In this document: one piece after another, positions 8,193 to 16,580 of the stretch
How the letters are laid out: the number at the start of each line of letters is the position of its first letter
Numbering within the stretch: the stretch's first letter is position 1
Assembly (NCBI GenBank): GCA_963734575.1
Contig: CAVTHT010000016.1
Span: forward strand, 186,001-250,000
Direction: 5' to 3'
Length of the DNA stretch: 64,000 bases
Source: CAIWHR01 sp963734575
Lineage (GTDB): Bacteria; Pseudomonadota; Gammaproteobacteria; Burkholderiales; Casimicrobiaceae
Program-made: the position numbers and the translations under genes
Notes under the pieces: generated by a model
Told to the model about the DNA's origin: nothing
The model's input: the letters and a program-made list of their open reading frames with translations, nothing else
The model's database searches: none

Positions 8193-8674
8193 GCACATCG
8201 GACATCCGTACGATCCAGCCCGAGCTCGCATTCGCGGCGATGCCCGACGACGAGCGCGTCTGGGTGCCTCAGGCACCGGACGTCTGGTTCCGTCCGTTGT
8301 TGCTGAATACCGTGAGCGGCGGCTGGTGCAACCTGCTGCGCGTGCGCCGTGCGGGCGTGCTCTCGCGGCACCGCCATCCGATGGTCGTTACCGGCTACGT
8401 CATCAAGGGACGCTGGCGCTACCTCGAGCACGACTGGATCGCGGAGACGGGGAGTTTCGTCTACGAGCCGCCGGGCGAGATCCATACGCTCACGGTGCCC
8501 GAGGACTGTCCGGAGATGATCACCTTGTTCAACATCAGCGGCGCGATGATCTATCTCGACAACGCCGATGCCGTCATCGGGTACGAGGACGTGTGGACCA
8601 AGATCGAGATGTGCCGCGCCCATTACGAACGGGTCGGCCTCGGCGGCGCGTTCGTGGACCAGCTCGTGCGCTGA
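8189..8674 (+). CDS. Cupin-domain protein, 2,4'-dihydroxyacetophenone dioxygenase-like
   Basis: The 161-residue single-domain cupin starts at GTG 8189, overlapping the previous stop. The metal-binding cupin motif 1 is seen as LSRHRHPMVVTGYVIKGRW (two His plus a later Gly) and motif 2 as YEPPGEIHTL, with another His. The WRYLEHDW and YEDVWTKIEMCRAHYE segments match proteins annotated as 2,4'-dihydroxyacetophenone dioxygenase family or ChrR-like cupins. The actual reaction is uncertain because the family is broadly over-annotated. It may complete the sugar-acid operon upstream. Confidence 0.8.
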   Translation: MSTSDIRTIQPELAFAAMPDDERVWVPQAPDVWFRPLLLNTVSGGWCNLLRVRRAGVLSRHRHPMVVTGYVIKGRWRYLEHDWIAETGSFVYEPPGEIHTLTVPEDCPEMITLFNISGAMIYLDNADAVIGYEDVWTKIEMCRAHYERVGLGGAFVDQLVR

Positions 8675-8717
8675 TGCGCGCCTGCACCGCGCCAGCGATG
8701 GCTTGTACGCGTCCGGC

Positions 8718-9095
8718 ATGCTAGCCGGCTTCATTGCGGTCGGCATCGGGGCAGCCATCGGCGCGTGGCTGCGCTGGGGCCTCGCCGTTGTGTTGAATCC
8801 GCAAGTGCCGCAATTCCCGCTGGGCACGCTGGCGGCCAACCTCGTGGGCGGTTATCTCGTCGGGTTTGCCGTCGCGTTCTTCGCCGCGCGGCAGGAGCTT
8901 CCGCCCGAGGCTCGACTGTTCGTGATCACCGGGGCGCTCGGCGGCCTCACGACCTTCTCGACGTTCTCGTCGGAAGTGACCCAGTTGCTGCTGCGCGGCG
9001 AATACATTCCTGGGATCCTGCTCGCGCTCGCGCACATCGCGGGATCGCTCCTGCTCACCGTTGCCGGGCTCGCGACCTATCGCGCGCTCGCGTGA
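8718..9095 (+). CDS. crcB: Fluoride ion channel CrcB/Fluc
   Basis: Fluc channels export fluoride as dual-topology dimers in the inner membrane. The 125-aa protein has four transmembrane helices, the conserved NLVGGYLVGF with the pore Asn41, and the signature GGLTTFSTFSSE (about residues 75-86), which carries the phenylalanine box and the central Na+ site. The start is the ATG before the first helix. Only 43 bases separate it from the cupin stop, and I see no fluoride-riboswitch fold there, so it is probably transcribed from upstream. Confidence 0.95.
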   Translation: MLAGFIAVGIGAAIGAWLRWGLAVVLNPQVPQFPLGTLAANLVGGYLVGFAVAFFAARQELPPEARLFVITGALGGLTTFSTFSSEVTQLLLRGEYIPGILLALAHIAGSLLLTVAGLATYRALA

Positions 9096-9123
9096 TCCGC
9101 ATCCGATCGTCACGGAGGTAGCC

Positions 9124-10098
9124 ATGCCTGCTGCAATTCGCATCCACGCCGTCGGGGGACCCGAGGTGCTTCGCTACGAGGAAGTCGCCGTCGGCGATCC
9201 GGGCCCGAACGAAGCGCGCGTGCGGCACACCGCGATCGGGCTCAATTACATCGACACGTATCACCGCAGCGGGCTCTACAAATTGCCGCTGCCGTCGGGG
9301 ATCGGAGTCGAGGCCGCGGGCGTGGTCGAGGCCGTCGGTGCCGATGTGGACTCGGTCAAACCGGGCGACCGCGTCGCGTACAGCGGCGGTGCACCCGGCG
9401 CGTACAGCGCAGTCCGGGTCATGCCGGCCGATCGACTGGTGCGCATTCCGGAAGGCGTGACCGACCGCGTCGCGGCCACCCTGATGCTGAAGGGGCTCAC
9501 CGTACAGTACCTGTTCCGCCAGACCTATCAGCTCAAGGCAGGCGACACGATCCTGTTTCACGCGGCGGCCGGTGGCGTGGGGCTCGTGGCCTGCCAGTGG
9601 GCGCGCGCCCTCGGCGTCACGATGATCGGCACGGTGGGCTCCGACGAGAAGGCTAAGCTCGCGCGGGAGCAGGGCTGTGCCCACACCATCGTGTACACGC
9701 GGGAGAATTTCGTCGACCGGGTGAAGGAGATCACGGGCGGGAAGGGCGTGCCGGTCGTGTACGACTCGATCGGCAAGGACACCTTTCCCGCGTCGCTCGA
9801 CTGCCTGCAACCGCGCGGTCTCTTCGTCAGTTTCGGGAGCGCCTCGGGACCGATCCAGGCCTTCGACATCGGCCTCCTCGCGCAGAAGGGCTCGCTGTAC
9901 GCGACCCGCCCGACGCTCTTCACCTACGCGGCGAAGCGTGCGGATCTCGAAGCGATGGCGGCGGACATGTTCGCGCTGGTGCGGCAAGGCAAGCTCGTCA
10001 GCGATCCGCGCCAGGAATTTCCGCTCGCGCAGGCGAGCGAAGCGCATCGTGTGCTGGAGTCGCGCGGCACGGTCGGAGCGACGATCCTCGTGCCCTGA
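9124..10098 (+). CDS. qor: NADPH:quinone oxidoreductase, zeta-crystallin type
   Basis: This is an MDR-superfamily quinone reductase of 324 aa that uses NADPH to reduce quinones without a catalytic zinc. The N-terminal GroES-like domain has GLNYIDTYHRSGLY and the Qor-typical PGIG-like SGIGVEAAGVV; the nucleotide-binding domain has HAAAGGVG, then the VYDSIGKDTF segment. The zinc-ligand cysteines of alcohol dehydrogenases are absent. An SD-like ACGGAGG lies eight bases upstream of the ATG. It is in a tandem run with crcB (28-base gap) and converges with nnrDE. Confidence 0.93.
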   Translation: MPAAIRIHAVGGPEVLRYEEVAVGDPGPNEARVRHTAIGLNYIDTYHRSGLYKLPLPSGIGVEAAGVVEAVGADVDSVKPGDRVAYSGGAPGAYSAVRVMPADRLVRIPEGVTDRVAATLMLKGLTVQYLFRQTYQLKAGDTILFHAAAGGVGLVACQWARALGVTMIGTVGSDEKAKLAREQGCAHTIVYTRENFVDRVKEITGGKGVPVVYDSIGKDTFPASLDCLQPRGLFVSFGSASGPIQAFDIGLLAQKGSLYATRPTLFTYAAKRADLEAMAADMFALVRQGKLVSDPRQEFPLAQASEAHRVLESRGTVGATILVP

Positions 10099-10117
10099 TC
10101 GCTCCGCCGCGAAGTCC

Positions 10118-11644
10118 CTAGCGGTGCGGTGGGTGCGGGACCAGCGCGCGCGCCGCAGCGTTGACGAGATCGCGCGCGGCATCGGCGACCTCGGAAGCAA
10201 GAAGGCCGAGCGGTCCGCGGCCTGCGGCGACCAGCGCGTCAGCTGCGGCGCCATGAAGACATACGGCGAGGCGCAATGCTTCGTCGGGCGCGAGATGCTG
10301 GGCGAGCATCGCCCCGGCGAATCCGGCAAGTACGTCACCCGAGCCCGCCGCCGACAGGCCGGGATTGCCGCTGCTGTTGATCGCCCATGCACCGTCCGGC
10401 CCGGCAAGGACGCTGCCCGAGCCCTTCAGCACCACGTATGCATTCAACGTGCGCGCGATCTCGAGGCCTGCCGCCACCCGGTCCGCCTGCACCTGTGCCG
10501 TCTCGGTGCCGAGCAGGCGTGCCGCCTCGGCCGGATGCGGTGTCAGCAGTGTCGGCTCGCGGCGCTCCGTCACTGCCTTGCGCAACTGCGGATCGCGCGC
10601 GATGAGGTTGAGCGCGTCGGCGTCGAGCACGAGCGGCGTCTGCAACGCGAGCGCCTTGCGCAGCCATTCTGCGGTGCGCCCGTCCGTGCCGAGCCCTGGA
10701 CCCACCACGAACACATCGGCACCCGCTTTCAGCACGGCGCTGGCGTCGCCCGCCATGAGCTCCGGCGCGCCGAAGTCCACGGTGGGATGGCTGCGCGCCG
10801 CATAGCCCACGCGCACGCGCCCGGCGCCGACGCGCAGCGCCGCGCGTCCGGCCAGGAGCGGCGCGCCGATCATGCCGGGCGCTCCGCCGATGATGCCCAG
10901 CGTGCCAAAGGTGCCCTTGTGGACGTTGTTGCGGCGGCGTTGCAGCACTTCGGGGAGGGCGCCGGCGATGGCTGCCCACTGCACGCGTCTGCCTCGGGCG
11001 CGCGCTTCGACCGCGGGCCCGAGATCGAGCGCATGCACATGCAGCGCGCCGCACTGATCCGGCCCGTCGCCGGTGAGCAGCCCCGGCTTCAGCGCGATGA
11101 ACGTGGACGTAGCCTGCGCTGCGATCACCGGTCCCCGCGCGGTGCCGGTGTCGCCGTCGAGCCCCGTCGGGATATCGAGGGCGAGGATCGGAACGCCGCT
11201 GTCGTTGGCCCAATGGATCCAGTCGGCGTACGGCGCCTCGATGCCGCGTGTGAGACCGATGCCGAACATCCCGTCGATGACGAGGCTGCCACGCCATGCG
11301 GTGGGCAATTCGCGGGTGATCACGCCGCCCGCCGCGGCGAACGCGTCGTACGCCGCCGCCGCATCGCCGGGCAACCGCTCCCGGCTGCCGACGAATACGA
11401 CGGTGACGTCGAAGAACGACGCGCGCAGGTGGCGCGCCACCACGAACGCATCACCGCCGTTGTTGCCTGGACCCGCGAGCACCAGCACCCGGCCGTCGCC
11501 TGTCGCCATGGCGTGCGCCACGTCGGCAGCGGCACGGCCAGCGCGCTCCATCAACGGCGCCGCACGCGCCTCGGTCTCGATCTCGCGCAATTCGCGCACA
11601 CGAAGAATGGGCGCCAGGGCAGGCGCGGCGGGCAACGCGGGCAT
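10118..11644 (-). CDS. nnrDE: Bifunctional NAD(P)H-hydrate epimerase / ADP-dependent dehydratase
   Basis: This bifunctional repair enzyme restores NADH and NADPH from their hydrates. The N-terminal YjeF_N epimerase (residues ~1-215) has the NAD-repair site LAGPGNNGGDAFVVARHL and LALDIPTGLDGDTG. The C-terminal ribokinase-like dehydratase (~225-500) shows GTLGIIGGAPGMIGAP, VGPGLGTD, LTPHPAEAARLLG and the catalytic Asp in GSGDVLAG. The length of 508 aa matches E. coli Nnr. The start at 11644 was chosen because the extra upstream sequence has no family similarity. It is divergent from gltI with a 239-base gap. Confidence 0.95.
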   Translation of the reverse strand: MPALPAAPALAPILRVRELREIETEARAAPLMERAGRAAADVAHAMATGDGRVLVLAGPGNNGGDAFVVARHLRASFFDVTVVFVGSRERLPGDAAAAYDAFAAAGGVITRELPTAWRGSLVIDGMFGIGLTRGIEAPYADWIHWANDSGVPILALDIPTGLDGDTGTARGPVIAAQATSTFIALKPGLLTGDGPDQCGALHVHALDLGPAVEARARGRRVQWAAIAGALPEVLQRRRNNVHKGTFGTLGIIGGAPGMIGAPLLAGRAALRVGAGRVRVGYAARSHPTVDFGAPELMAGDASAVLKAGADVFVVGPGLGTDGRTAEWLRKALALQTPLVLDADALNLIARDPQLRKAVTERREPTLLTPHPAEAARLLGTETAQVQADRVAAGLEIARTLNAYVVLKGSGSVLAGPDGAWAINSSGNPGLSAAGSGDVLAGFAGAMLAQHLAPDEALRLAVCLHGAAADALVAAGRGPLGLLASEVADAARDLVNAAARALVPHPPHR

Positions 11645-11883
11645 CTGCGGATTATAGGTGGACGACGCACGACCGCCGGCTGGCATCCTGTCGCATGCCA
11701 TGGCCGGTCGGACGCCGCGGGTGGGCGCACTCCGGCAGCGCGCGGCGTTTGCGACCCCCTGAATAACAACGGCTTTCATGGACAAACGCAACGGTGCGCC
11801 GCTACACTAGCCGCCGCGGCGACCGCCGTCGCCAGACCAGAACCAGTCTTCCCGTCCCCGCAGCATTCCAAGGAGGTTTGCGC

Positions 11884-12780
11884 ATGAAGTTCATCCCCAA
11901 GGCCGGCCTGACCCTGCTCGCTGCCGCGTTCGCATTGACCGCGCAGGCGCAGGAACTTACCGGAACGCTGAAGAAGGCCAAGGACACCGGAGCCATCACC
12001 ATTGGCTTCCGCGAATCGTCGATCCCGTTCTCGTATCTCGACGACAAGCAGCAACCCATCGGCTACGCCATGGACCTCTGCCTGCGCGTCGTCGATGCCG
12101 TGAAGACCGAGCTCAAGATGCCGAACCTCAAGGTCAACCTGCAACCGGTGACCAGCGGCAACCGCATCCCGCAGCTGCAGGCCGGCAACATCGACCTCGA
12201 ATGCGGCTCGACCACCAACAGCGTCGAGCGCCAGAAGCAGGTGTCCTTCGGACCGACCTACTTCGTGATCAACGTGTCGGCGGCGGTGAAGAAGAATTCG
12301 GGCATCAAGCAGCTCGCGGACCTCAACGGCAAGACGATCTCGACGACCGCCGGAACCACGTCGGTGCCGCTGCTGCGCCAGTACGATCGCACCAAGAACG
12401 CCGACATCAAGTCCATCGATGCCAAGGACCATGCGGAGTCGTTCCTGCTCATGTCGCAGGGCCGCACGGTGGCGTTCGTGATGGACGACATCCTGCTCGC
12501 CGGCCTGATCGCCAACTCGCCCAATCCCGGCGACTACATGATCCTGCCCGAGTCGCTGCGCCAGGAGCCGTACGGGATCATGCTGCGCAAGGACGATCCG
12601 CAGTTCAAGGCGCTGGTCGATCGCACCCTCGGCGGGATCATGAAGTCGGGAGAGATCCACAAGATCTATGCGAAGTGGTTCACCAGCCCGATCCCGCCGA
12701 AGAACGTGAACCTCAACTTCCCGGAGACGGCCCCGATCAAGGCCGCGTTCGAGAATCCCAACGACAAGGGCGTCGAGTAG
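11884..12780 (+). CDS. gltI: Glutamate/aspartate ABC transporter, periplasmic binding protein
   Basis: This is a family 3 solute-binding protein (298 aa) with a signal peptide ending ALTAQAQ near residue 22. The mature protein has the amino-acid-binding core: GFRESSIPFSYLDD, PIGYAMDLC, the Arg/Asp ligand-region segments NIDLECGSTTN and DHAESFLLM, and EPYGIMLRKDD. A good Shine-Dalgarno (AAGGAGG) precedes the ATG. It is the first gene of gltIJKL and is followed by a strong intrinsic terminator, so it should be made in excess over the membrane components. Glutamate/aspartate specificity rests on similarity to GltI. Confidence 0.95.
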   Translation: MKFIPKAGLTLLAAAFALTAQAQELTGTLKKAKDTGAITIGFRESSIPFSYLDDKQQPIGYAMDLCLRVVDAVKTELKMPNLKVNLQPVTSGNRIPQLQAGNIDLECGSTTNSVERQKQVSFGPTYFVINVSAAVKKNSGIKQLADLNGKTISTTAGTTSVPLLRQYDRTKNADIKSIDAKDHAESFLLMSQGRTVAFVMDDILLAGLIANSPNPGDYMILPESLRQEPYGIMLRKDDPQFKALVDRTLGGIMKSGEIHKIYAKWFTSPIPPKNVNLNFPETAPIKAAFENPNDKGVE

Positions 12781-12802
12781 GACGGACGTTGCTGCTTCCG
12801 GA

Positions 12803-12832
12803 AAATGGGGCCTTCACCGGCCCCATTTTTTT
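12803..12832 (+). terminator. Rho-independent terminator after gltI
   Basis: A perfect 10-bp inverted repeat (AAATGGGGCC / GGCCCCATTT) with a 6-base loop ends in seven consecutive T residues. It lies 23 bases after the gltI stop and about 200 bases before gltJ. It probably stops or attenuates most gltI transcripts, which would raise the binding protein over the permease. Confidence 0.9.
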
Positions 12833-13031
12833 GGCTGTTCGCCAGTGCCGATGAGCACGACGGGCATTGGCGCGGGAGCGCACCGAGCTGCGAGCGCGCT
12901 CTGCGTCCCGCGGCGACCGCCCGCGACCGGCGGCGCTGGCTCGCAGCACGGCAGCCACCGTATACTGCCGCGCAGATGGCGATGACCTTGCCGCGGCCCG
13001 CATGGCGCCGCAACTTCAAGGGGCGTGAGGG
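12833..13031 (+). promoter_or_regulatory. gltI-gltJ spacer, possible gltJKL promoter
   Basis: This ~200-base spacer holds no gene. A TATACT hexamer at 12961-12966 resembles a -10 box, but no convincing -35 sits at 16-18 bases upstream. Because a strong terminator precedes it, a separate weak promoter for gltJKL is plausible. This is an inference. Confidence 0.3.
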
Positions 13032-13769
13032 ATGAACAAGCTCGACTGGAGCGTATTCCTGCAGGAGCTCCCCGGCGGTGGGGAACGCTACATCGATCTC
13101 CTCATCAGCGGCATCTACTGGACGCTCGCCGTCTCGGCGTGCGCCTGGATCATCGCCCTGATCGTGGGCTCGATCGTCGGCACGCTGCGCACGGTCGACC
13201 AGCGCTGGCTCGCACGGGCGGCGAACGGCTGGGTGGAGCTGTTCCGCAACATCCCGCTGCTCGTGCAGATGTTCCTGTGGTACTTCGTCATTCCGGAATT
13301 CATCCCGCCGCTCAAGGCGTGGATCATCCAGGCACGGCCCGAGCACGCGCAGTTCCTGTCCGCGGTGCTTTGCCTCGGTCTCTTCACTTCCGCGCGGATC
13401 GCCGAGCAGGTGCGCGCCGGCATCCAGTCGCTGCCGCGGGGGCAGCGGCTCGCCGGCATGGCCCTCGGCCTCAACACCGTGGATGTGTATCGCTTCGTGC
13501 TGCTGCCGATGGCGTTTCGGATCATCGTGCCGCCGCTCACCAGCGAGACGATGAACCTCATCAAGAATTCGTCGATCGCGCTGACGATCGGCCTCGCGGA
13601 GCTCACGTTCCGGTCCCGCGAGATGGGCGAGTACACGTTCCGCTTCTTCGAGGCATTCAGCGCGGCCACGCTCATCTACATCGTGATCGCCATGGCTGCC
13701 AATCGCGTGATGGCGGTGGTCGAGCGCCGCGTCGCCGTGCCTGGCTACATGGCCGGCGGCGGCAAGTGA
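13032..13769 (+). CDS. gltJ: Glutamate/aspartate ABC transporter permease GltJ
   Basis: This is one of two His/Glu/Gln/Arg-class permeases of the importer, 245 aa with five hydrophobic helices. The EAA loop is visible as GQRLAGMALGLNTVDVYRFVLLPMAFRIIVPPLTSE, which couples to the ATPase; RNIPLLVQMFLWYF is typical of GltJ. The start is ATG 13032 with a GGGCGTGAGGG purine stretch upstream. gltK follows after 10 bases, indicating one transcription unit. Confidence 0.95.
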   Translation: MNKLDWSVFLQELPGGGERYIDLLISGIYWTLAVSACAWIIALIVGSIVGTLRTVDQRWLARAANGWVELFRNIPLLVQMFLWYFVIPEFIPPLKAWIIQARPEHAQFLSAVLCLGLFTSARIAEQVRAGIQSLPRGQRLAGMALGLNTVDVYRFVLLPMAFRIIVPPLTSETMNLIKNSSIALTIGLAELTFRSREMGEYTFRFFEAFSAATLIYIVIAMAANRVMAVVERRVAVPGYMAGGGK

Positions 13770-13779
13770 GGACGGCGCG

Positions 13780-14463
13780 ATGAATCTCGACTTCGATGTC
13801 ATCCAGCGGTCGCTGCCCTACCTCTGGCAGGGTCTGCTGTACACGGTGCAGCTCACCGCCATCGCCACGCTCGGCGGGATCGTGTTTGGCACGCTGCTGG
13901 CGCTCGCCCGCCTGTCGTCCGTGAAGCCGCTGTTCCTGATCGCGTCCGGTTACGTCAACCTGATGCGCTCGATTCCGCTCGTGCTGGTGCTCTTCTGGTT
14001 CTTCTTCCTGATGCCGAACGTGCTGCAGGCGATCACCGGCGCCGAGCGGCCGCCGCAGATCGGCGCCGAGCGGACGGCGATCATCACCTTCGTCATGTTC
14101 GAGGCCGCGTACTTCTGCGAGATCATGCGCGCGGGCATCCAGTCGATCCCGAAAGGTCAGGTGTACTCGGCCTATGCGCTCGGGCTCACCTACGGCCAGT
14201 CGATGCGCCTCGTCATCCTGCCGCAGGCATTCCGCAACATGATTCCCGTGCTCCTGACCCAGACCATCATCCTGTTCCAGGACACCTCGCTCGTGTACGT
14301 CATCTCCGCCACCGACTTCACCGGCGCCGCGTCGAAGATCGCGCAGCGCGACGGCCGGCTCATAGAGATGTATCTGTTCGTGGCCGTCGTGTACTTCGTG
14401 CTCTGCTACACGCTGTCGGTGCTCGTGAAGCGCCTGCAAAAGAAGATCGCCGTCATCCGCTGA
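13780..14463 (+). CDS. gltK: Glutamate/aspartate ABC transporter permease GltK
   Basis: This is the second inner-membrane permease, of 227 aa. It has the conserved LMRSIPLVLVLFWFFF segment, the YFCEIMRAGIQSIPKGQ region and an EAA loop (YALGLTYGQSMRLVILPQAFRNM) for contact with GltL. It sits 10 bases after gltJ and 16 bases before gltL. Together with GltJ it forms the heterodimeric translocation pore. Confidence 0.95.
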   Translation: MNLDFDVIQRSLPYLWQGLLYTVQLTAIATLGGIVFGTLLALARLSSVKPLFLIASGYVNLMRSIPLVLVLFWFFFLMPNVLQAITGAERPPQIGAERTAIITFVMFEAAYFCEIMRAGIQSIPKGQVYSAYALGLTYGQSMRLVILPQAFRNMIPVLLTQTIILFQDTSLVYVISATDFTGAASKIAQRDGRLIEMYLFVAVVYFVLCYTLSVLVKRLQKKIAVIR

Positions 14464-14479
14464 CCGAGGAAACCCCGTC

Positions 14480-15214
14480 ATGCCCATGATCTCCATCGAC
14501 AACGTCTCCAAATGGTATGGGCAGTTCCAGGTGCTCACCGACTGCACCACCAAGGTGGAGAAGGGCGAGGTGATCGTCGTGTGTGGCCCCTCGGGCTCGG
14601 GCAAGTCGACGCTCATCAAGTGCGTCAACGCGCTGGAACCCTTCCAGAAGGGGACCATCGTCGTCGACGGCATTCCGGTCGGCGATCCGAAGACCAACCT
14701 GCCGAAGCTGCGGGCGCGCGTGGGCATGGTGTTCCAGCACTTCGAGCTCTTTCCCCATCTGACCATCACGCAGAACCTCGCGCTGGCACAGATCAAGGTG
14801 CTGAACCGCAGCAAGGAGGAGGCGCGCGAACGCGGCCTCAAGCTGCTCGACCGTGTTGGCCTGATCGCACAGAAGGACAAGTTCCCCGGGCAGCTCTCCG
14901 GCGGTCAGCAGCAGCGCGTCGCCATCGCCCGGGCGTTGTCGATGGACCCGATCTGCATGCTCTTCGACGAGCCCACTTCCGCGCTCGATCCGGAAATGAT
15001 CAACGAGGTGCTCGACGTCATGGTGCAACTCGCCAAGGAAGGCATGACGATGATGGTGGTCACGCACGAGATGGGCTTCGCGCGCAAGGTGGCGCACCGC
15101 GTGATCTTCATGGATCAGGGTCGCATCGTCGAGGACGCGACCAAGGATGATTTCTTCGGCAAGCCGCGTTCCGAGCGGGCGCAGCAGTTCCTCGCCAAGA
15201 TCCTGCAGCACTGA
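14480..15214 (+). CDS. gltL: Glutamate/aspartate ABC transporter ATP-binding protein GltL
   Basis: This is the ATPase subunit (244 aa) of the importer. Walker A GPSGSGKST is at residues 36-44, the Q-loop near QHFELF, the ABC signature LSGGQQQR from 139, and Walker B ICMLFDEP at 158-165, followed by the H-loop His in VVTHEMGFA. All catalytic residues are intact. It ends the gltIJKL operon. The following ~110 bases before the convergent zinc-ribbon gene hold only a short GC hairpin without a T tract. Confidence 0.96.
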   Translation: MPMISIDNVSKWYGQFQVLTDCTTKVEKGEVIVVCGPSGSGKSTLIKCVNALEPFQKGTIVVDGIPVGDPKTNLPKLRARVGMVFQHFELFPHLTITQNLALAQIKVLNRSKEEARERGLKLLDRVGLIAQKDKFPGQLSGGQQQRVAIARALSMDPICMLFDEPTSALDPEMINEVLDVMVQLAKEGMTMMVVTHEMGFARKVAHRVIFMDQGRIVEDATKDDFFGKPRSERAQQFLAKILQH

Positions 15215-15325
15215 GTTGACGTTCCGCCTGGGCGGACGGACGGAGTCCGCGCCGGACCTGATGTCGCTTCGGTCCGCGTGATCGTTGGTCCGGACTCGAG
15301 CGGTCCATCGCCACGCCTGACTTCG

Positions 15326-16387
15326 CTAGCGGGTGCTGCGCGGCTCCGTCGTGCAAAGACCGAGTGCGATGACGCCCTCGGTGCAGGTTGCGGGACGTGA
15401 GTCCGTTGCCTCGCGTTCACGACCCCGGTCCAATGCGCTCGTGGAGATGGGATTCGACGCCACCGCCCCGGCCGATGTCCGGACGCCGCCGGATCGCGGG
15501 GTGGCGCTTCGTGTTGCCGTCGACGCTGGCGCAGGCGCGGCATCGGACGGCGCCCGTGCCGTCGATCGCACGGGAGCGCTTTCCGGCGCGCCACGCGTCG
15601 GTCGTGTTGCCGGAGCCTCCGCGGCCGTCACGGCCGGGGCGGTCGGTGGGCTGGAAGTGTCCGGCGGACGGGTTGCGCCGGTAACGACCGTCGCCGGCGC
15701 GGTGGACGTTGCAGGCGACGGCGGCGGGCGCGACACGATGGTGCCAGCAATCTCCGCGGCCGCGTTGCGATGCGGTGTCACCGTTCCGGGCGCGCTTGCG
15801 GAGAATCCCAACGTGGAGCGCGCGGCGGCGATTCCGCGATCGATCGCTTCGGGCCGGTAATGAGCCAATGCCGCCAGGCCCGCGATGGCCAGCACGAACA
15901 GCAGCAATGCCACCGCCCACCCGCTGTGACGCATGCCCGACGGCTGCGTGACTTCGCTGGTGGCGGCGCGTTCGACGATGCTCGTACGTTGCACGAGCAC
16001 GGGGTGCGCGTCGTCCGGCCCTAGGATCGTTGCGCTTTCCAGTTCGGGGCGGGCAGGTTCGGCCATGAGCACGCCATCGTTCGCATCGTCCGCGGTATCG
16101 CGTGGAAGTGGCTCCGGCGCGACGGGTTGCGGTTCCCGCTCGGCGGAGGTTCGGCCGGCCAGCGATGCGTGGCACTTGTAGCAGAAGCCGCTTTCGGGAT
16201 CGTTGACTGCATCGCATCGCGGACACGCGATCAGGTGCACCGGCGCGCCGCAGTTGTTGCAGTACCGCGCACCAGCTGGATTGGCGTGATCGCAAACGGG
16301 ACAGTCGAGCGACGGGACGTCGACACCGGGCACCGGCATGCCGGACACGTAGGGGGGCTGGGACGACGACGAGAAACGGGCGGGCAT
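15326..16387 (-). CDS. Double zinc-ribbon membrane protein with Pro/Ala/Thr-rich tail and C-x6-LGLC end
   Basis: The 353-aa protein of unknown function begins with a double zinc ribbon: Cys29-x2-Cys32/Cys43-x2-Cys46 and Cys55-x2-Cys58/Cys69-x2-Cys72. One transmembrane helix follows at about residues 156-176, then ~155 residues of low-complexity Ala/Pro/Thr/Ser sequence. By topology the ribbons should be cytoplasmic and the tail periplasmic. The last 19 residues contain C-x6-LGLC (Cys335 and Cys345). The divergent TAXI receptor ends with the same pattern, which suggests the two are a functional pair. The start at 16387 precedes the first conserved part; upstream in-frame sequence overlaps the neighbouring gene. 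Confidence 0.8.
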   Translation of the reverse strand: MPARFSSSSQPPYVSGMPVPGVDVPSLDCPVCDHANPAGARYCNNCGAPVHLIACPRCDAVNDPESGFCYKCHASLAGRTSAEREPQPVAPEPLPRDTADDANDGVLMAEPARPELESATILGPDDAHPVLVQRTSIVERAATSEVTQPSGMRHSGWAVALLLFVLAIAGLAALAHYRPEAIDRGIAAARSTLGFSASAPGTVTPHRNAAAEIAGTIVSRPPPSPATSTAPATVVTGATRPPDTSSPPTAPAVTAAEAPATRPTRGAPESAPVRSTARAPSDAAPAPASTATRSATPRSGGVRTSAGAVASNPISTSALDRGREREATDSRPATCTEGVIALGLCTTEPRSTR

Positions 16388-16580
16388 GAGACCTACGCGC
16401 AAGGAGCTGGCCAAGAGCGCACGTTCATTCGCATTCCCTTCCGGAGAGCGGAGGGCAGGTGGGCTTTGCACTATACCAGCCGCGGCCGCGACGCGCATAA
16501 TCCGGCGGGATCCGCAACTCGCTTCGGCGCGGGCGGGACTGGAGGCGCCAGCCTCGCTGCAGCCCACGGGGAGCAGAACG
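16388..16580. promoter_or_regulatory. Divergent intergenic region between zinc-ribbon gene and TAXI receptor
   Basis: This 193-base spacer must hold the 5' control signals for both divergent genes. I see no clear -35/-10 pair. A GGGGAGCAGAA purine stretch just before 16581 can serve as the ribosome-binding site of the plus-strand gene. Confidence 0.4.

Noticed and set aside
8675..8717. Fluoride riboswitch before crcB
   Set aside because: Only 43 bases are available and no crcB-motif pseudoknot pattern is visible.
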